Below are positions 6,415-7,568 of a stretch of 7,568 bases of DNA, in pieces. Origin of the DNA: UBA11540 sp003445125. Lineage in GTDB: Bacteria > Bacillota > Clostridia > Oscillospirales > Ruminococcaceae. How positions within the stretch are numbered: position 1 is the stretch's first letter; each line of letters starts with the position of its first letter. The DNA lies in contig CALBQG010000045.1 in the NCBI GenBank assembly GCA_937899435.1, positions 1 through 7,568 on the forward strand. The letters are read 5' to 3'. Position numbers and translations under genes: made by a program. The notes below the pieces were generated by a model, which made no database searches, was not told the DNA's origin, and was given only the letters and a program-made list of their open reading frames with translations.

Positions 6415-6464
6415 TTCCGAGGCAAGCACCGCCGACGTTCTGCGAAAACGTCGGCGGCTTTTTT
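6395..6464 (+). ncRNA. Candidate ~70-nt antisense/small RNA upstream of the initiator
   Basis: Between the plus-strand promoter and a strong terminator lies about 70 bases that would give a two-hairpin RNA. Hairpin 1 is CTTGTCT (6407-6413) with AGGCAAG (6420-6426), seven pairs including one G-U, loop TTTCCG. Hairpin 2 is the terminator stem. The RNA would be complementary to any minus-strand transcript reading from the small genes into the initiator gene. Rolling-circle plasmids control their Rep with short antisense RNAs that have this form (own promoter, hairpins, terminator, opposite to the rep leader). A role here is inference; transcription is not shown. No convincing protein is encoded. 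Confidence 0.4.
6429..6464 (+). terminator. Rho-independent terminator, plus strand
   Basis: CCGCCGACGTT (6429-6439) pairs perfectly with AACGTCGGCGG (6447-6457), 11 pairs, loop CTGCGAA, followed after one base by six T (6459-6464). Read on the minus strand the hairpin lacks a T run, so it works in the plus direction. It abuts the stop codon of the minus-strand gene at 6463. As DNA, the same hairpin is also a candidate recognition site for the HUH initiator. Confidence 0.75.
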
Positions 6465-6873
6465 ATGCGTCCGTTTCCGCCGCATCTGTCCAGTCAATAG
6501 CCTGTCCGCATTGCCCGCAGAACGCATTCTGCGCGCCGTCTGCATTGTGCAAGTGTTTGACGCTGCCGCACCGCTTGCAGGCAAAAGCGGGCGCGGGGCG
6601 CGCGGGGAAGTATTTCGGTTTTTCCCGAACACGGTACGACAACGCCGCAATTCCCATGCGGCAGGCTTCTTCTACCGGCTCAATGCTTTCGTAATGCTCC
6701 CGATGCGCCGGATTCAGAATTTCAATCGCGCGTTGCACGTTCATATCTGCGCCTCCATCTTTTGCAAATTCCTTGTAACGGGTCATCGTGCAGGGGTTTC
6801 CGCAATTCCGTTTGTTGCATAGCGTGTTTTTCTGCGGGTCACATACATATAGCCCGGAACAGTCAAAATCCAT
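6463..6873 (-). CDS. Cys-rich small phage protein, apparent two-part fusion
   Basis: This 136-aa protein has two unlike halves. Residues 1-39 (MDFDCSGLYVCDPQKNTLC onward, with KRNCGNPC and RYKEFAKD) match in style a small Cys-rich phage protein that normally stands alone. Residues 44-136, starting MNVQRAIEILNPAHREHYES, resemble another common small phage protein that ends in a CxxC...CxxC zinc-ribbon (CKRCGS and FCGQCGQAID). The joint KDGGAD is encoded by DNA containing GGAGG, eight bases before an ATG at 6744. So the second half could also be made from its own start. The start at 6873 is chosen because GGAGGG precedes it; an ATG at 6888 overlaps the upstream stop as ATGA. The function of either half is unknown. 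Confidence 0.7.
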   Translation of the reverse strand: MDFDCSGLYVCDPQKNTLCNKRNCGNPCTMTRYKEFAKDGGADMNVQRAIEILNPAHREHYESIEPVEEACRMGIAALSYRVREKPKYFPARPAPAFACKRCGSVKHLHNADGAQNAFCGQCGQAIDWTDAAETDA

Positions 6874-6884
6874 CGCGCCCTCCG

Positions 6885-7124
6885 TCATTTCGTCGGGCTG
6901 CTTGTGCGAATCTGCATACCCTGCTGCATCCCACAAGCATAGCCATCGTTATAGGCGTTCCGCAAATCTTCTTCTGTGTAAACGCTGACGCAAGGCGTAT
7001 ATACGCTACTTGATAGCAGCTTGATCGCGTCCTGAAGTGTGCCTTTTTCTCTGCGATAGTCCCTGCTTCCTTGACTTTTGAGTAATTCGACCGTCCGTTT
7101 CCGGCTTATGTATTCGTCAGTCAT
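6885..7124 (-). CDS. Small phage protein of unknown function
   Basis: This 79-aa protein is not recognised beyond a general likeness to small phage proteins that begin YISR and then have a helix ending in an Ala- or Leu-rich turn (here DAIKLLSSSVYTPCVSV, about residues 32-48). The second half, TEEDLRNAYNDGYACGMQQGM, is predicted helical with an (A)YxxGYxxGxxxG pattern common in short phage ORFs. The start at 7124 overlaps the upstream stop by eight bases and has a GGAGGG site inside that gene's end, so it is coupled. No catalytic or membrane signature is visible. Confidence 0.65.
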   Translation of the reverse strand: MTDEYISRKRTVELLKSQGSRDYRREKGTLQDAIKLLSSSVYTPCVSVYTEEDLRNAYNDGYACGMQQGMQIRTSSPTK

Positions 7125-7347
7125 TGTTATCCCTCCCGATCATGTGCAGCGGGCAGTTTTTCAGCCGTTCTTTTGATACCCGAATGCCGCGTGTACTGTA
7201 AATCGACGCGCCCGCCGTGCAAATGCCGTCGTTGTAGCGCCCGCCGGGGCGGTTTCCCATGCCGTCATAGTAGCCGCATTCCGCGCACGAACGCGGGATT
7301 TTCCGCATATTCGTGACGATGATGATTTTTCCGATGTATTTGTTCAT
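7117..7347 (-). CDS. Small Cys-containing phage protein
   Basis: This 76-aa protein begins MNKYIGKIIIVTNMRKIPRS and then has CAECGYYD (Cys21, Cys24), GICTAG (Cys43) and KNCPLH (Cys65). This IPxSCxxC...CPL layout occurs in a recurrent family of small Firmicutes phage proteins of unknown function, probably binding one zinc. The start at 7347 has AAGGAGG before it. A longer in-frame start at 7545 is rejected because it would cover the end of the upstream gene. It is the first of three tightly linked small genes. Confidence 0.75.
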   Translation of the reverse strand: MNKYIGKIIIVTNMRKIPRSCAECGYYDGMGNRPGGRYNDGICTAGASIYSTRGIRVSKERLKNCPLHMIGRDNND

Positions 7348-7365
7348 TCCTGCCTCCTTGCGGCT

Positions 7366-7392
7366 ACTTCCCCGGCATTGAGCCGGGGAAGT
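7366..7392. repeat. Perfect 11-bp hairpin between genes
   Basis: ACTTCCCCGGC (7366-7376) pairs perfectly with GCCGGGGAAGT (7382-7392) around ATTGA. It lies 16 bases after the stop codon of the DUF6273-like gene and 18 bases before the next start. There is no T run on either side, so it is not a standard terminator. It could stabilise the 3' end of the upstream mRNA. A short GC-rich hairpin just after a variable-type domain is also a feature of diversity-generating retroelements, where it aids retargeting. Confidence 0.7.
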
Positions 7393-7408
7393 TTCTGAAT
7401 TCCGAATT

Positions 7409-7567
7409 TTACAAATCAAAGCCGGGGGCAAAGCCAAGCGAGTAGTTCGCGGTGTTGTAGAGGACCGTGCCGTCAGTATACACACGCACGAAACGCGCGG
7501 AGTAGCCGGCAAACGGGGAACGGAGCCAGTACGGATATGTACCATTTCCGGGGGCTTCCTTCACGCG
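7409..7567 (-). CDS. C-terminus of a YWLRSP (DUF6273-like) domain protein, partial
   Basis: Only the last 52 codons are present; the gene enters from the right edge. The visible part contains YPYWLRSPFAGYSARFVR, then VYTDGTVLYNTANYSLG and the end FAPGFDL. This follows the pattern of DUF6273-type domains: a WLRSP core, a DG turn, a run of Asn/Tyr/Ser, then a motif usually close to GVRPAL, here LGFAPGF. These domains are frequent in Clostridia phages, but I know of no established function. Aromatic and Asn/Tyr/Ser residues in the last 25 positions are compatible with a ligand-binding face. The frame is certain from the stop codon; the rest of the protein is unseen. Confidence 0.75.
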   Translation of the reverse strand, partial: RVKEAPGNGTYPYWLRSPFAGYSARFVRVYTDGTVLYNTANYSLGFAPGFDL

Positions 7568-7568
7568 G

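Noticed and set aside
6398..6694. Plus-strand frame beginning inside the candidate small RNA
   Set aside because: It runs through the terminator stem and then antisense to a real gene, with no ribosome site; its start lies almost at the predicted transcript 5' end.
7348..7545. Long form of the 76-aa Cys protein
   Set aside because: The extension covers the end of the DUF6273-like gene in another frame and crosses the hairpin; AAGGAGG supports 7347.
1..7568. CRISPR arrays, tRNA or rRNA genes, insertion sequences, integrase or attachment sites
   Set aside because: No regularly spaced repeats, no cloverleaf, no transposase or integrase motifs, and no direct repeats typical of att sites were seen on either strand by eye.

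Overview
The window looks like part of a tailed (siphovirus-type, HK97-like) bacteriophage genome or prophage from a Gram-positive host. The likely host is a GC-rich gut Clostridia-type bacterium such as an Oscillospiraceae relative. This rests on strong AAGGAGG-type ribosome binding sites before nearly every gene, the HK97-type packaging and head gene order, and small phage proteins typical of that group. Host assignment is inference; no host gene is visible. All recognised protein genes lie on the minus strand, so the operon reads from right to left.

Right end (7568 to about 6463): the last 52 residues of a protein ending in a YWLRSP-type (DUF6273-like) domain, then a perfect 11-bp hairpin. 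Three tightly packed small genes follow: a CxxC-type 76-aa protein, a 79-aa protein, and a Cys-rich protein that looks like two usually separate small phage proteins joined in frame, with a good internal ribosome binding site at the joint.

Middle (6462 to 4642): a 185-bp non-coding stretch precedes a HUH-type replication initiator. It carries a plus-strand promoter, two hairpins and a strong plus-strand terminator (a possible roughly 70-nt antisense RNA), a possible minus-strand promoter and a leader hairpin. The initiator is followed, with overlap or close spacing, by a MazG-like nucleotide pyrophosphohydrolase with a Cys-rich insertion and by a DUF1492/ArpU-like sigma-region-4-type regulator.

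Left half (4641 to 1): a 156-bp gap holds a candidate activator-dependent late promoter (extended -10, no -35). It is followed at its predicted start site by a compact three-way-junction RNA fold. Then come the packaging and head genes: HNH endonuclease, small terminase, large terminase, HK97 portal, HK97 prohead protease, and the first 39 codons of what is probably the major capsid protein.

Together this reads as a replication module feeding into a late switch (DUF1492/ArpU-like protein) and then into cos-type packaging and head assembly. The parts least explained by ordinary annotation are the two non-coding regions, before the initiator and before the HNH gene.
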